From assembly GCF_014705655.1 (NCBI RefSeq), contig NZ_JACXIY010000013.1, positions 124,001-188,000 of the forward strand: 64,000 bases of DNA, given 5' to 3'. Position numbers and translations under genes: made by a program. Of the stretch, positions 42,984 through 51,696 are shown one piece after another. The DNA is from Paenibacillus arenilitoris. GTDB taxonomy: Bacteria > Bacillota > Bacilli > Paenibacillales > Paenibacillaceae. The notes beneath the pieces were generated by a model. That model was not told the origin of the DNA. It saw only the letters and a program-made list of their open reading frames with translations, and did not search any database. Each line of letters opens with the position of its first letter. Position 1 is the first letter of the stretch.

Positions 42984-43652
42984 ATGATTTTCTTTGATTT
43001 AGATGGGACGCTTCTAGATTTTAAAGGTGCAGAGTTCTTAGCCGTTCTTGCGTTTCACAACCAATTCAGCTCTTTATTCAATTTTTCTGGTAATCAAAGT
43101 GACTTTTATCGAGAATGGTGCAGTATCGGAAAAAAACATTATTCGCGGTTTTTACAAGGCGAGCTGTCCTTTGAGCAACAAAAAATCGCGAGGATGAAAG
43201 AACTTATAGGCGAGCTTCAGGATTGTGAAGCTGCGGAGTATTTTCAATTTTATTTAAAAAGCTTCGAATACAATTGGAGGCCATATGAAGATGTCATCCC
43301 TTGTCTTCAGAGCTTAAAAGGTAATCGACTAGGTATTATTACGAATGGCGATCTAAATCAACAAAAGCAAAAGCTGGAACGAATGGGGATTTTGGAATAT
43401 TTCGAGGTTGTAATTGCCTCGGGGGACGTTGGAGTCTCAAAGCCGAACACAAGGATTTTTGAAGTAGCATCTGAAATGACGGGTCAACATCTGCATGCGA
43501 TTACATATATAGGAGATGATTTTTCTACAGATATCGCTCCTTGTGAAAAGCTCAATATGAGAGGTATCTGGTTAAACAGGCAGAATGAACGTCTTGAGAG
43601 GCCTGTTCAGCGAATGATAACAACTTTAGATAATCTGTATGAACACCTATAA
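42984..43652 (+). CDS. HAD-superfamily hydrolase
   Basis: The 222-residue protein has the HAD motifs: FFDLDGTLLD at residues 3-12 (nucleophile and acid Asp), ITNGD near 115, VSKPNTRIF near 152 (Lys) and YIGDDFSTD near 178. It resembles the YjjG/haloacid dehalogenase-like group that dephosphorylates small metabolites. GGAGG lies 7 nt before ATG 42984. Confidence 0.9.
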   Translation: MIFFDLDGTLLDFKGAEFLAVLAFHNQFSSLFNFSGNQSDFYREWCSIGKKHYSRFLQGELSFEQQKIARMKELIGELQDCEAAEYFQFYLKSFEYNWRPYEDVIPCLQSLKGNRLGIITNGDLNQQKQKLERMGILEYFEVVIASGDVGVSKPNTRIFEVASEMTGQHLHAITYIGDDFSTDIAPCEKLNMRGIWLNRQNERLERPVQRMITTLDNLYEHL

Positions 43653-43708
43653 TAAATCTTCTCTTACAGGATAGGTTGCCTGAATCTAAATGATGATCGA
43701 TCTGCATC

Positions 43709-43823
43709 AAAAAAGACGCTTCCGATGGGAGCGTCTTTACCATTTTCAGAACGGATGTTCGTTTCTTGGAGCGATTAAATGAAATCGGCACTTATTCGAC
43801 TTACCTATTATTAGTATAAACCA
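43709..43823 (-). ncRNA. candidate small RNA on the minus strand
   Basis: A minus-strand promoter (43830-43858) points into 110 bp that end in a hairpin with a U-run on the same strand: AGCGTCTTT pairs with AAAGACGCT (43712-43720 with 43730-43738), followed by T residues opposite the A-run at 43709-43714. No good ribosome site or long frame lies inside. The hairpin could also serve weakly as a plus-strand terminator for the HAD gene. Confidence 0.35.
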
Positions 43824-43829
43824 GCCTAA

Positions 43830-43858
43830 ATTATAAGTCTATATTTTATCCGGGTAAA
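43830..43858 (-). promoter_or_regulatory. sigma-A-like promoter on the minus strand
   Basis: On the minus strand TTTACC (43853-43858) and a perfect TATAAT (43830-43835) are 17 nt apart. There is no annotated minus-strand gene here, which supports a small RNA. Confidence 0.45.
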
Positions 43859-43921
43859 GTTATATAGTTTGGACCAGGCCTGGAAAAATGTTAGGTGCGT
43901 GACGCATAGAGGAGGGGGATT

Positions 43922-45163
43922 GTGCCGGTACGTTTATGGAATACCAGCTTGAAAGTCCGGCTAATCGGCGAAGCACTGTTTAACCTGCTGTTTTGGATAT
44001 ACTTCCCGTTTATAACCGTATATTTTGGCGCGGCTTTAGGCAATCATATCGCAGGCCTTCTGATGATCGTCCCTCCGCTATTCAGTATGATCGGAACGCT
44101 GCTAGGAGGTGCTATGGCGGACCGGTTAGGACGGCGGCCGGTTATGCTGCTGGGTGCTGTGCTTCAGACGGCGATGTTTACATGGTTTGCGGCGTCACCA
44201 TCCCATTTGATGGATTATATCGCCTTTATCGGCATTGGGCTCGGGGGCGCCTTCTATAGTCCGGCCAGCTCGGCTATGGTTGCTGATCTGGTTCCTGCGC
44301 AAAACCGCCGCCAGGTATTTGCAACATTTACGACGGCCAATAACATCGGCGCGGTACTTGGGCCGGCGCTTGGGGCTATTTTCTTCTTCCAATACAGGCA
44401 ACAATTGTTATGGACTTGCGCATTGGTGTTGCTGCTGTATTCGATTGCCATTTCGATCATGGTTCGTGAAACATGGCCGGATTCGACGAAACGCCGGGAA
44501 GGCTCGACTTCGGTTTCCCGAATGATCACGGAACAGTGGAAGGGGTATGGCCTTATTTTTCGGGATAAAGTATTCCTGCTTTATATTTTGGCAGGCATCT
44601 TTGCCCTGGTACCCATCATGCAGCTGGATCTTTATTTGCCTGTTTACGTGATTCATGAAATCCCTGCCCAGACTCTAATCGCATGGAACGGTGATTCCCT
44701 TACGCTGTCCGGTACGGAGATATTCGGATGGATACTGGGGCTTAATGGTCTTTTGTTCGTTCTGTTCATCCTTCCGGTTACGAAGTGGTTCGGCAATTGG
44801 AAAGAGCGCAATGTTTTTATTCTGTCATCGCTGTTGTCCGGAGCAGGCACCTTCGCCGTAGGGCTCAACTCCAACATATGGTATTTGTTTATCGTGACGA
44901 TCATGTTCACCTTTGGCGAGATGGTGCGCTCCCCGGTGACCCAGAGCTTTATTAGCGGCTATGCTCCCGAGCATGCAAGAGGACAGTACATGGGAGCGAA
45001 TAGCCTGCAGTTCACGATCGGGAAATTTTTGGCGCCGGTGACGGTTTTCCTGTCTGGCTGGGTGCCGCCTATGGGCATATTCAGCATTATTTTCGTATGT
45101 TCATTCATCAGTATTTTGTTGTACATTCAGCTGTTTCGAATGTATTCGTGCAGCCGGAAATAG
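43922..45163 (+). CDS. MFS transporter
   Basis: The 413-residue protein has about 12 membrane helices. The motif-A loop GGAMADRLGRRPVMLLGA after helix 2 identifies the major facilitator superfamily, and the general form fits a drug or metabolite exporter. GTG 43922 follows GAGGAGGGGG. A phosphotransferase gene starts about 100 nt later and could be co-transcribed. Confidence 0.9.
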   Translation: MPVRLWNTSLKVRLIGEALFNLLFWIYFPFITVYFGAALGNHIAGLLMIVPPLFSMIGTLLGGAMADRLGRRPVMLLGAVLQTAMFTWFAASPSHLMDYIAFIGIGLGGAFYSPASSAMVADLVPAQNRRQVFATFTTANNIGAVLGPALGAIFFFQYRQQLLWTCALVLLLYSIAISIMVRETWPDSTKRREGSTSVSRMITEQWKGYGLIFRDKVFLLYILAGIFALVPIMQLDLYLPVYVIHEIPAQTLIAWNGDSLTLSGTEIFGWILGLNGLLFVLFILPVTKWFGNWKERNVFILSSLLSGAGTFAVGLNSNIWYLFIVTIMFTFGEMVRSPVTQSFISGYAPEHARGQYMGANSLQFTIGKFLAPVTVFLSGWVPPMGIFSIIFVCSFISILLYIQLFRMYSCSRK

Positions 45164-45265
45164 GAAGTGTTCGATCTTAAAAAAAATAATCCCTTGTTAT
45201 CCATCCATTGCCGGCTTATTGTGGATATAAAAAAAGCATCTCATCTCATCAGGAAAGGAAGACCC

Positions 45266-46258
45266 ATGGATCCGCAAATAAAATTATTGTTCCTGGACGA
45301 GCACGTCTTAGAAGGTGCTGCGCGATTTGGTGTCAGCCAAAAGGACCTATCTTTCATCGGGGGCTTTCAAAACTTTATCTACTCCTACAATCGCGAAGAA
45401 GTCAAATACATTCTTCGTTTCACCCCCAGCACCCTGCGCAAGCCGGAAGGACTTGAAGCCGAATTGGAATGGATTCGTTATCTGGCGGAGGAGGGGATGT
45501 CCGTCTCAGAACCGATATGTTCAGTTAACGGGAAGGACATTGAACGAATCCCGGCAAAAAGGTTGGATTTCTACGTGACCGCCTTCAGGCATGCGCCCGG
45601 CCGGAAAATCGGATACCCTGAATGCTTAGGAAATCCCTTACTTTATGAACAATGCGGACGCATGACAGGCAAACTTCATGAACTGGCGAAGCGCTATAAA
45701 CCTTTGGCCAGACGGCACACGTGGGAGGGTAACGATTACCTCTTACGAGCCAGAGAGTATTTACCGACAGAGCATGAACCCATTCTTCAGGCTCTTGATG
45801 AACTTAAAGAACAATTGGTCAGGCTGCCTGTTACTCCGGACCATTTCGGTTTGATTCACGGGGATATCAATGTAGGCAATTTTACGGTCGATGAATCGGG
45901 TAAAATTACGCTTTTCGACTTCGACGAATGCCAGTACAGTTGGTATGCCGAGGATATTGCCATCCAGCTCTATTATTTGCTGTATGTATTTGGTGAAGAT
46001 TCGAAGTCCGAACGGAAGGCGCAGTACGAAATGTTCATTAAACATTTCGAACGAGGCTATTCAGAGGAAGGCCGACAGTTGCCTGCCGGCTGGAAGGAGC
46101 AGCTGGCGCTCTTTCTTAGACTTCGCGAAATAATCGTATTCGTCGGTATGCACCGGAGCTGGGATTTAAGTCAACCGGACGATTGGACACGCGATTTTCT
46201 GCGAGATAGTCGAATGCGGATCGTTAAGGGGCTTTCGTTAATTGACGATTTATTTTAA
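45266..46258 (+). CDS. phosphotransferase (APH-family kinase)
   Basis: The 330-residue protein has the APH-type catalytic loop HGDINVGNFTV near residue 200 and the metal-binding LFDFDECQYSWY near 218, plus an N-terminal nucleotide-binding lobe. YILRFTPS supplies the ATP-binding region. It resembles the group of bacillary APH/homoserine-kinase-like proteins; the substrate is unknown. AGGAAAGGAAG precedes ATG 45266 by 4-5 nt. It follows an MFS gene and precedes a Nudix gene by 28 nt. Confidence 0.85.
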   Translation: MDPQIKLLFLDEHVLEGAARFGVSQKDLSFIGGFQNFIYSYNREEVKYILRFTPSTLRKPEGLEAELEWIRYLAEEGMSVSEPICSVNGKDIERIPAKRLDFYVTAFRHAPGRKIGYPECLGNPLLYEQCGRMTGKLHELAKRYKPLARRHTWEGNDYLLRAREYLPTEHEPILQALDELKEQLVRLPVTPDHFGLIHGDINVGNFTVDESGKITLFDFDECQYSWYAEDIAIQLYYLLYVFGEDSKSERKAQYEMFIKHFERGYSEEGRQLPAGWKEQLALFLRLREIIVFVGMHRSWDLSQPDDWTRDFLRDSRMRIVKGLSLIDDLF

Positions 46259-46286
46259 TAAAAAAGCTGCTTTACAGGAGGAATAG

Positions 46287-46757
46287 ATGAGCTCGAATTT
46301 TCATCATTTGGTCAGAGGCATTATTACGGACGGAGAAAAGGTCTTAGCGGCGCGGGCGATCGGGCATAAAAACACATTCTTGCCAGGCGGTCATGTCGAG
46401 TTTGGCGAAAGCGCGCCAATAGCCTTACAGCGGGAAATCGAAGAGGAGCTTGGCTTGTCGTGCCGCATTGAGGGGTATTTGGGATTAGTGGAGCATCAGT
46501 GGCTAAAAAACAATGAACTGCATTGCGAGATTAATCAAGCTTTCAAAGTGATCGTACCTGAGCTGGACGTATCCCGAAATCCGCCGTCTCGCGAATCTCA
46601 CATCGAGTTTATTTGGGTGTCCGTTAATGAGCTTGAGAATTACCGGTTGCAACCGTTCCCGTTCAGAAAGCTGATTCCGCAGCTCGTTAACGGAGATAGG
46701 TCGGTATGGTGGGAGAGTACGTTGAATCTGGAAATCGACGCGGAAAATATCGGTTAG
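46287..46757 (+). CDS. Nudix hydrolase
   Basis: The 156-residue protein has the Nudix box GGHVEFGESAPIALQREIEE followed by ELGL (residues about 35-58). GGAGG lies 8 nt before ATG 46287. It is 28 nt behind the phosphotransferase gene and probably transcribed with it. The substrate is unknown. Confidence 0.88.
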   Translation: MSSNFHHLVRGIITDGEKVLAARAIGHKNTFLPGGHVEFGESAPIALQREIEEELGLSCRIEGYLGLVEHQWLKNNELHCEINQAFKVIVPELDVSRNPPSRESHIEFIWVSVNELENYRLQPFPFRKLIPQLVNGDRSVWWESTLNLEIDAENIG

Positions 46758-46861
46758 GAATGACGGTTCACTGAAACCAGCAATCGAGAAGAAATTGCGC
46801 GGCTCTTTTTGGTGTATATTGAAAGAGGATGTCCATTTCGTTCCAGAGGAGCTGTTGACTG

Positions 46862-47296
46862 ATGTCGATCAGTTTGAATCCGTATTTGGTTTTTGAAGGC
46901 AAAGCGAAAGAAGCGGTCCATTATTACGAGAAAGCGCTGGGCGGGAATGTGGTCAGCATCATGACGTTCGGAGATATGCCGGCGGACCCGAATTATCCGT
47001 TAGCGGATGACGCGAAGGATCGCGTCATGCATGCGCTTCTGAATGTCGGCGACGCGGTTCTCATGTTCTCCGATACGTTCCCGGGTATGCCTCATCAACC
47101 GGGCGAAACGGTTCAGATTGCCATCCATCCGAGTGAAGAGGCAAGAGCGAGGGAAATCTTTGCCGCTCTGGAAGACGGCGGACAAGTCGTCATGCCCCTT
47201 CAGAAGACGGATTGGAGCCCCTTGTACGGAATCGTAAAGGACAAGTTCGGGGTTACGTTCCAAGTGAACGTCCCGGGCGAACAGCCGCAGCAATAG
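46862..47296 (+). CDS. VOC-family (PhnB/glyoxalase-like) protein
   Basis: The 144-residue protein resembles PhnB-type vicinal-oxygen-chelate proteins: LNPYLVFEGKAKEAVHYYEK at the start, an HALLNVGDAVLMFSD block and GIVKDKFGVTFQVNV at the end. The family binds a metal or small ligands; several members are antibiotic-binding or of unknown function. AGAGGAGC precedes ATG 46862. A very strong terminator follows. Confidence 0.88.
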   Translation: MSISLNPYLVFEGKAKEAVHYYEKALGGNVVSIMTFGDMPADPNYPLADDAKDRVMHALLNVGDAVLMFSDTFPGMPHQPGETVQIAIHPSEEARAREIFAALEDGGQVVMPLQKTDWSPLYGIVKDKFGVTFQVNVPGEQPQQ

Positions 47297-47326
47297 ATAG
47301 CAAAATTCCGCTCCGCGATACGAGGG

Positions 47327-47355
47327 CAGCCGGCCGGAAGGCCGGCTGTTTTTTT
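47327..47355 (+). terminator. rho-independent terminator
   Basis: CAGCCGGCC (47327-47335) pairs with GGCCGGCTG (47340-47348) around a GGAA loop, followed by seven to eight T residues. Confidence 0.9.
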
Positions 47356-47482
47356 AAATGAAACCTTTGTTTAATAATTACTCCTTATTTTTCTTATGTT
47401 CACGATTTTTCTTTTCATTGTAAATACAAGAATTAAACCTACCACACTTAACAGAACCCTTGATAGAATGTTCATTTAAAAC

Positions 47483-47511
47483 CTGACTCCTTTGTCATGC
47501 TTTGCTATGAT
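47483..47511 (+). promoter_or_regulatory. candidate sigma-A promoter of the NarL-type two-component genes
   Basis: CTGACT (47483-47488) and TATGAT (47506-47511) are 17 nt apart, in an AT-rich stretch directly upstream of the kinase gene. The position supports the GTG 47579 start over more upstream starts. Confidence 0.45.
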
Positions 47512-47578
47512 AAATTTTGAACAGGTAACCTACTACTTTGGCATCGGAACACTTTTTAAATGGGAAGCGGGGGATCGC

Positions 47579-48724
47579 GTGCGTTCGTTCTGGCTGTGGT
47601 TTGGGTTGTTGATCGCCGCGTGGCTTGGCTCGATGCTGCGGATTGCCCCGGAAGGGGCCGAACTGGCCTGGCGCTTGCTGCTTAGCGCTTTATCGCTGAC
47701 GGCGTTCTTCCTGTCGCCGATTTGTAGGGAGAAGCCCGTCGCCCTCACGGTCCTGCTGAGCGCCTCGGCGCTGCTTGGGGCTGCGGCGCTTTGGCCGCCT
47801 GCCGGCGGACCGTTCAATCCGTATCCGCTTCTCGTGTTTACGGTGCTCGCCGGGAAAGCGGTCTACCGGCTGCCCGCGAAGATGGCGGCCGTCGCAGGCG
47901 CTGCCGCTCTCGCGGGGGCGGCGGGTCACGGATTGGCCGGATCGTCCGGCCTGCCGCTGCCGTTCATCGGCTTATACGCCTTGCTGCTTGCGATCGCGCT
48001 ATCGGTGTTCGCCGTCTTATCGGCGGAGCGGGAAGCGGCGGTTGCGCGGTATGAAGCGCTGCTCAGCGAGTACAGAATGCTGAAGCGCCGACTCATCTCG
48101 GACGAGGAAGCGGCGCGGCAGGAGGAGAGGGCTCACGTCGGCAGGGAAATCCACGATTCGGTCGGGCATAGGCTGACCGCGTTGCTGATGCAGCTTGAGG
48201 TGTACCGGATGCAGTCCGGCGAGCAGGCGCAAGAGATGCTGCTTAAGCTGAAAGAGCTTGCCAAGGAAAGCTTGGATGAAACAAGAAACGCCGTTAAAGC
48301 GCTGAAGCAGCAAGAGACCGGCGGGCTGCCGGCGATCCTGAGCCTCATCCGGAGGCTGGAGGCGGAGAGCTTCATGCGGATTCATTTTACCGTCAAGGAC
48401 GGAGCGCTGTCGGCGCCCCTCAGCAACGCCCAGTCGATTGCGGTGTACCGCGCCGTACAGGAGGCGCTGACGAATGCGATGCGTCATGGTCAGTCCAGGG
48501 AGGCCAAGATCATGTTCGAGGCGCCCGGGGGCGGAAGCGTATTCCGGTTTGAAGTGGTGAACCTTCGGACCGGCGGCAAGCCGTTCAAGGAAGGCTTCGG
48601 GCTGCGATCGATGCGCGAGCGGCTGGAGCAGGCCGGCGGGCAGCTGGAGGTAGAAGCGTACGACAATCGTTTTGTCATTTGCGGTACGGTGTCGTTGCGG
48701 ATGGGAACGGGGGAAGAGACATGA
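47579..48724 (+). CDS. NarL-type (HisKA_3) sensor histidine kinase
   Basis: The protein of about 381 residues has five to six N-terminal membrane helices (residues about 1-145) and a cytoplasmic HisKA_3 kinase: GREIHDSVGHRL with the phospho-acceptor His192, and an ATPase domain with EALTNAMRHG and GFGLRSMRERL. This is the LiaS/DesK-like intramembrane-sensing class. I start it at GTG 47579, after a GCGGGGG ribosome site and downstream of the predicted promoter. It overlaps the response regulator start by 4 nt, and an ABC-2 exporter follows, a common module for envelope stress or antimicrobial peptides. Confidence 0.88.
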   Translation: MRSFWLWFGLLIAAWLGSMLRIAPEGAELAWRLLLSALSLTAFFLSPICREKPVALTVLLSASALLGAAALWPPAGGPFNPYPLLVFTVLAGKAVYRLPAKMAAVAGAAALAGAAGHGLAGSSGLPLPFIGLYALLLAIALSVFAVLSAEREAAVARYEALLSEYRMLKRRLISDEEAARQEERAHVGREIHDSVGHRLTALLMQLEVYRMQSGEQAQEMLLKLKELAKESLDETRNAVKALKQQETGGLPAILSLIRRLEAESFMRIHFTVKDGALSAPLSNAQSIAVYRAVQEALTNAMRHGQSREAKIMFEAPGGGSVFRFEVVNLRTGGKPFKEGFGLRSMRERLEQAGGQLEVEAYDNRFVICGTVSLRMGTGEET

Positions 48725-49356
48725 TTCGAATATTGCTTGCGGAGGATCAGGCGATGGTGCGCCAGGGGCTGAAGATGATGATCGAGACCGACCCGGAGAT
48801 GCGCGTAACGGGAGAGGCGGGCAACGGGAAGGAAGCGGTGGCGCTGTGCGAGACGCACGCGTTCGACGTCGCCGTGCTCGATATCCGGATGCCGGAGATG
48901 AACGGTCTGGAGGCGGTGAGAATCATCCGATCGAGGTGGCCGCGCTGCAAGGTGCTCATGCTTACGACTTTTAACGACGATCAATATGCACTCGACGCGC
49001 TGAAGAGCGGGGCGCACGGATATATGCTGAAGGACGCTGAGCCGGAGGCGCTCATCCGCTCGATCCGCAGCTGCTTGTCCGGCGGCATGGCACTGCAGGA
49101 GGATGTGGCGGCCAAAGTCATTCCGCGCCTCCTTCAAGGGCAGGAGCCGCAGGCGACGGTCGACGCGTCGATTACCCCTCGGGAACTTGCCATCGTACGA
49201 CTCGTCGGCGAGGGACGAAGCAATCGGGAAATTGCGGACGAGCTCGGGCTGTCGGTCGGAACGGTCAAAAATCACATCAGCCAGGTGATGGATAAGCTTG
49301 AGCTGCGCGACCGGACGCAGCTTGCGATATACGCGATTCGCCATAACGTGGTATGA
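48721..49356 (+). CDS. NarL/LuxR-type response regulator
   Basis: The 211-residue protein has a receiver domain (Asp54 in AVLDIRMPEMNG as phospho-acceptor) and a LuxR-type helix-turn-helix (TPRELAIVRLVGEGRSNREI, then ADELGLSVGTVKNHI). ATG 48721 overlaps the kinase stop (ATGA). The likely target is the ABC exporter operon starting at 49478; a terminator at 49408 separates them, so the exporter should have its own promoter between 49433 and 49478 or receive read-through. Confidence 0.95.
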   Translation: MIRILLAEDQAMVRQGLKMMIETDPEMRVTGEAGNGKEAVALCETHAFDVAVLDIRMPEMNGLEAVRIIRSRWPRCKVLMLTTFNDDQYALDALKSGAHGYMLKDAEPEALIRSIRSCLSGGMALQEDVAAKVIPRLLQGQEPQATVDASITPRELAIVRLVGEGRSNREIADELGLSVGTVKNHISQVMDKLELRDRTQLAIYAIRHNVV

Positions 49357-49407
49357 CGGCAAGGACACCATGACTCCGGTCATGGGTATCGGCAAAGATT
49401 GTGACGG

Positions 49408-49433
49408 AAGACAGTGCTCGCACTGTCTTTTTG
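49408..49433 (+). terminator. terminator between response regulator and ABC exporter
   Basis: AAGACAGTG (49408-49416) pairs with CACTGTCTT (49421-49429) around CTCG, followed by TTTTT. Confidence 0.8.
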
Positions 49434-49477
49434 CATGTAAACTGCAGTCATAGCGAAAAAAGCGGGAGGCGGAACGC

Positions 49478-50410
49478 ATGCTGGAAACGGTCGAACTTCG
49501 CAAGGAGTTCAAAGGGAAAACCGCTGTCGACGACGTCAGTCTGTATTTGAACAAAGGGGAATCGGTCGGCCTGCTCGGACCGAACGGAGCGGGGAAATCG
49601 ACGACGATTTCGATGATTTCATCGCTGGTTAAGCCGACGAAGGGCGACGTGCGGCTGCATGGGAGAAGCGTTATCAAGCAGCCGCAGGACATCCGCAAGG
49701 TGCTTGGCGTCGTGCCGCAGGAAATCGCCTTATACGAAGAATTAAGCGCATATGAGAACCTGACGTTTTTCGGGAGGCTCTATAAGCTGAAGGGTGCCGC
49801 GCTCGAGTCGAAAATCCAGGAGACGCTGGAAATGGTCGGTCTCAGGGAGCGGCAGAAGGAATTGATCAAGACGTTCTCGGGCGGCATGAAGCGACGGATC
49901 AACATTGCGGCGGCGCTGCTTCACGACCCGGAGATCGTCATTATGGATGAGCCGACCGTCGGCATCGATCCGCAATCCCGAACCCATATCCTCGATACGG
50001 TCCGGCTGCTCAATCGGGAGAAGGGCACCACGGTCCTATACACGAGCCACTATATGGAAGAGGTCGAGCAGCTATGCAACCGCATGTACATTATGGATCA
50101 CGGGCGCATTATCGCATCGGGGACGCATGAGGAGCTGCAGCGTATCCTGTCCGGCGAAGACACGCTGCTCATTCAGCTCAACGCGCCGAGCCAAGGGTTG
50201 ATTCAGGAGCTGCAGCAGCTTGAACCGGTAAGGCGGGCGGAAGAAACCGATAACGGACTGAAGCTGATCGTAACGAAGCAAAGCAACATTCTGACGGCCG
50301 TCGTGCAGGCTGCGGAGCGGCAGCGGGTGCAAATCATTAACATTCACGTGCATACGCCGAGCCTGGAGGATGTATTCCTCCATCTCACCGGCCGAACATT
50401 GAGAGACTGA
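49478..50410 (+). CDS. ABC-2 exporter ATPase (DrrA-like)
   Basis: The 310-residue ATPase has Walker A GPNGAGKST near residue 35, signature FSGGMKRRI near 137, Walker B IVIMDEPTVGIDPQ near 155 and the H-loop YTSHYMEE. The C-terminal ~90 residues form the small regulatory domain typical of DrrA/NatA-type ATPases. GGGAGGCGG precedes ATG 49478. It drives the two membrane subunits encoded next. Confidence 0.93.
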   Translation: MLETVELRKEFKGKTAVDDVSLYLNKGESVGLLGPNGAGKSTTISMISSLVKPTKGDVRLHGRSVIKQPQDIRKVLGVVPQEIALYEELSAYENLTFFGRLYKLKGAALESKIQETLEMVGLRERQKELIKTFSGGMKRRINIAAALLHDPEIVIMDEPTVGIDPQSRTHILDTVRLLNREKGTTVLYTSHYMEEVEQLCNRMYIMDHGRIIASGTHEELQRILSGEDTLLIQLNAPSQGLIQELQQLEPVRRAEETDNGLKLIVTKQSNILTAVVQAAERQRVQIINIHVHTPSLEDVFLHLTGRTLRD

Positions 50411-50424
50411 GGGGAGGGAGAGAC

Positions 50425-51696
50425 TTGCTGCCTTTTTTCAAAAAAGATTTTCTCGTCTATTGGCGCGACCGCAAAGAGATGGCGATTGCGCTGCTTACGC
50501 CGATTGTCATTATTATGGTGCTTGGCTTTGCGATGCCGAACTGGGTGGAAAATCCGACCGGGGATCTGGATTTGAAGGTGGCCGTCGTGACGGAAGACGA
50601 TGCGGAGGACGGCTTGGAGCGTTTCCGAAATTCGCTCGATGCGCTGCCTCTCGCTCCCGAGGAGACTTCTTCGCTGGCCGTCAGCGCTGAGCGGCTTCTG
50701 CCGTCCGCCATGCTCATGCAGCTGCTGGAAAGCGAAGAAGTGAGGGCGTTCGTCTCGGCGATCGAGCTGGATGAGGAAGCCGCCATGCGGCAGCTGGAGG
50801 ACGGAGACGTCTCGGCGATCGTAACGTTCCCCGAGGGATATACGCTGAGTACGCTAAATAAATGGCTGCTTAACGAGGGGGAAGGGATGGCGGTCGCCCT
50901 TACCGCGGAACAATCGTCGACGGAGGTCGATATGCTCCGTAATCTATTGGAAGGATTTATGCAGACGGTTAATCTGCAGGCGGCGATCGGCTTTGCATCC
51001 GGCGGCGAAGCGGCGGCATCGAATTCGGTTGGCTTGATCGGGCCGGTCGGAGGCCGCGAGACGATCGAAGGCTTCGAGATGGTCACTTCTTTTCAATACT
51101 ACACCTTAGCGATCGGCGTCGTGTTTTCTCTGTTTGTCGCGATGACGACGGCGCTGAAGGCCGCCACGGAGCGGAAAGAGCGCGTGTTTCACCGCATCGT
51201 GCTGACCGGAAGCCACCCGATCCGGTATTTGTCCGGGAAAATCGGATCGACCTTCTGCATGGCGCTGCTGCAGATGACATTCATTTTCATCGTATGCCAC
51301 TTTATTCTTGATTTGTTTCCCGCGCGCACCGTACAGTTCTGGCTCGGTCTCGCAATGGTCGCCCTTGTGTTCTGCTTCAGCGTGGCGTCGCTGTCCGCCG
51401 TCTTTACCTCATTGGCGTTTCGATTGGAGGAAGCGACGGCCGGGGGAGTGATGACGATTATTCTTATGATGATCGGCACGGTCGGGGGAAGCTTCGTTCC
51501 GAGGTTCGTCCTGCCGCAATGGATTCAGCTGGTCGGCGAATGGACGCCGAACGGGCGGGCGTTATCCGCATTCCTCCAGTGGGTGCAGCAAGGTTCGCCG
51601 GAAGTCGTCGCAGCACCTCTCCTTCAGCTGCTTGCATTCTCCCTCGCCGCGATCGGCGCAAGCATACTCTTATTTCCGAGAAGGGGGCGGATCTGA
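50425..51696 (+). CDS. ABC-2 exporter membrane subunit
   Basis: The 423-residue protein has the ABC-2 architecture: one N-terminal membrane helix (about 20-40), an extracellular domain of about 170 residues, then five helices from about 225 on. TTG 50425 follows GGGGAGGGAG. Its stop overlaps the start of the next permease (TGATG), so the two are translated together and presumably form a heterodimer. Confidence 0.9.
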   Translation: MLPFFKKDFLVYWRDRKEMAIALLTPIVIIMVLGFAMPNWVENPTGDLDLKVAVVTEDDAEDGLERFRNSLDALPLAPEETSSLAVSAERLLPSAMLMQLLESEEVRAFVSAIELDEEAAMRQLEDGDVSAIVTFPEGYTLSTLNKWLLNEGEGMAVALTAEQSSTEVDMLRNLLEGFMQTVNLQAAIGFASGGEAAASNSVGLIGPVGGRETIEGFEMVTSFQYYTLAIGVVFSLFVAMTTALKAATERKERVFHRIVLTGSHPIRYLSGKIGSTFCMALLQMTFIFIVCHFILDLFPARTVQFWLGLAMVALVFCFSVASLSAVFTSLAFRLEEATAGGVMTIILMMIGTVGGSFVPRFVLPQWIQLVGEWTPNGRALSAFLQWVQQGSPEVVAAPLLQLLAFSLAAIGASILLFPRRGRI

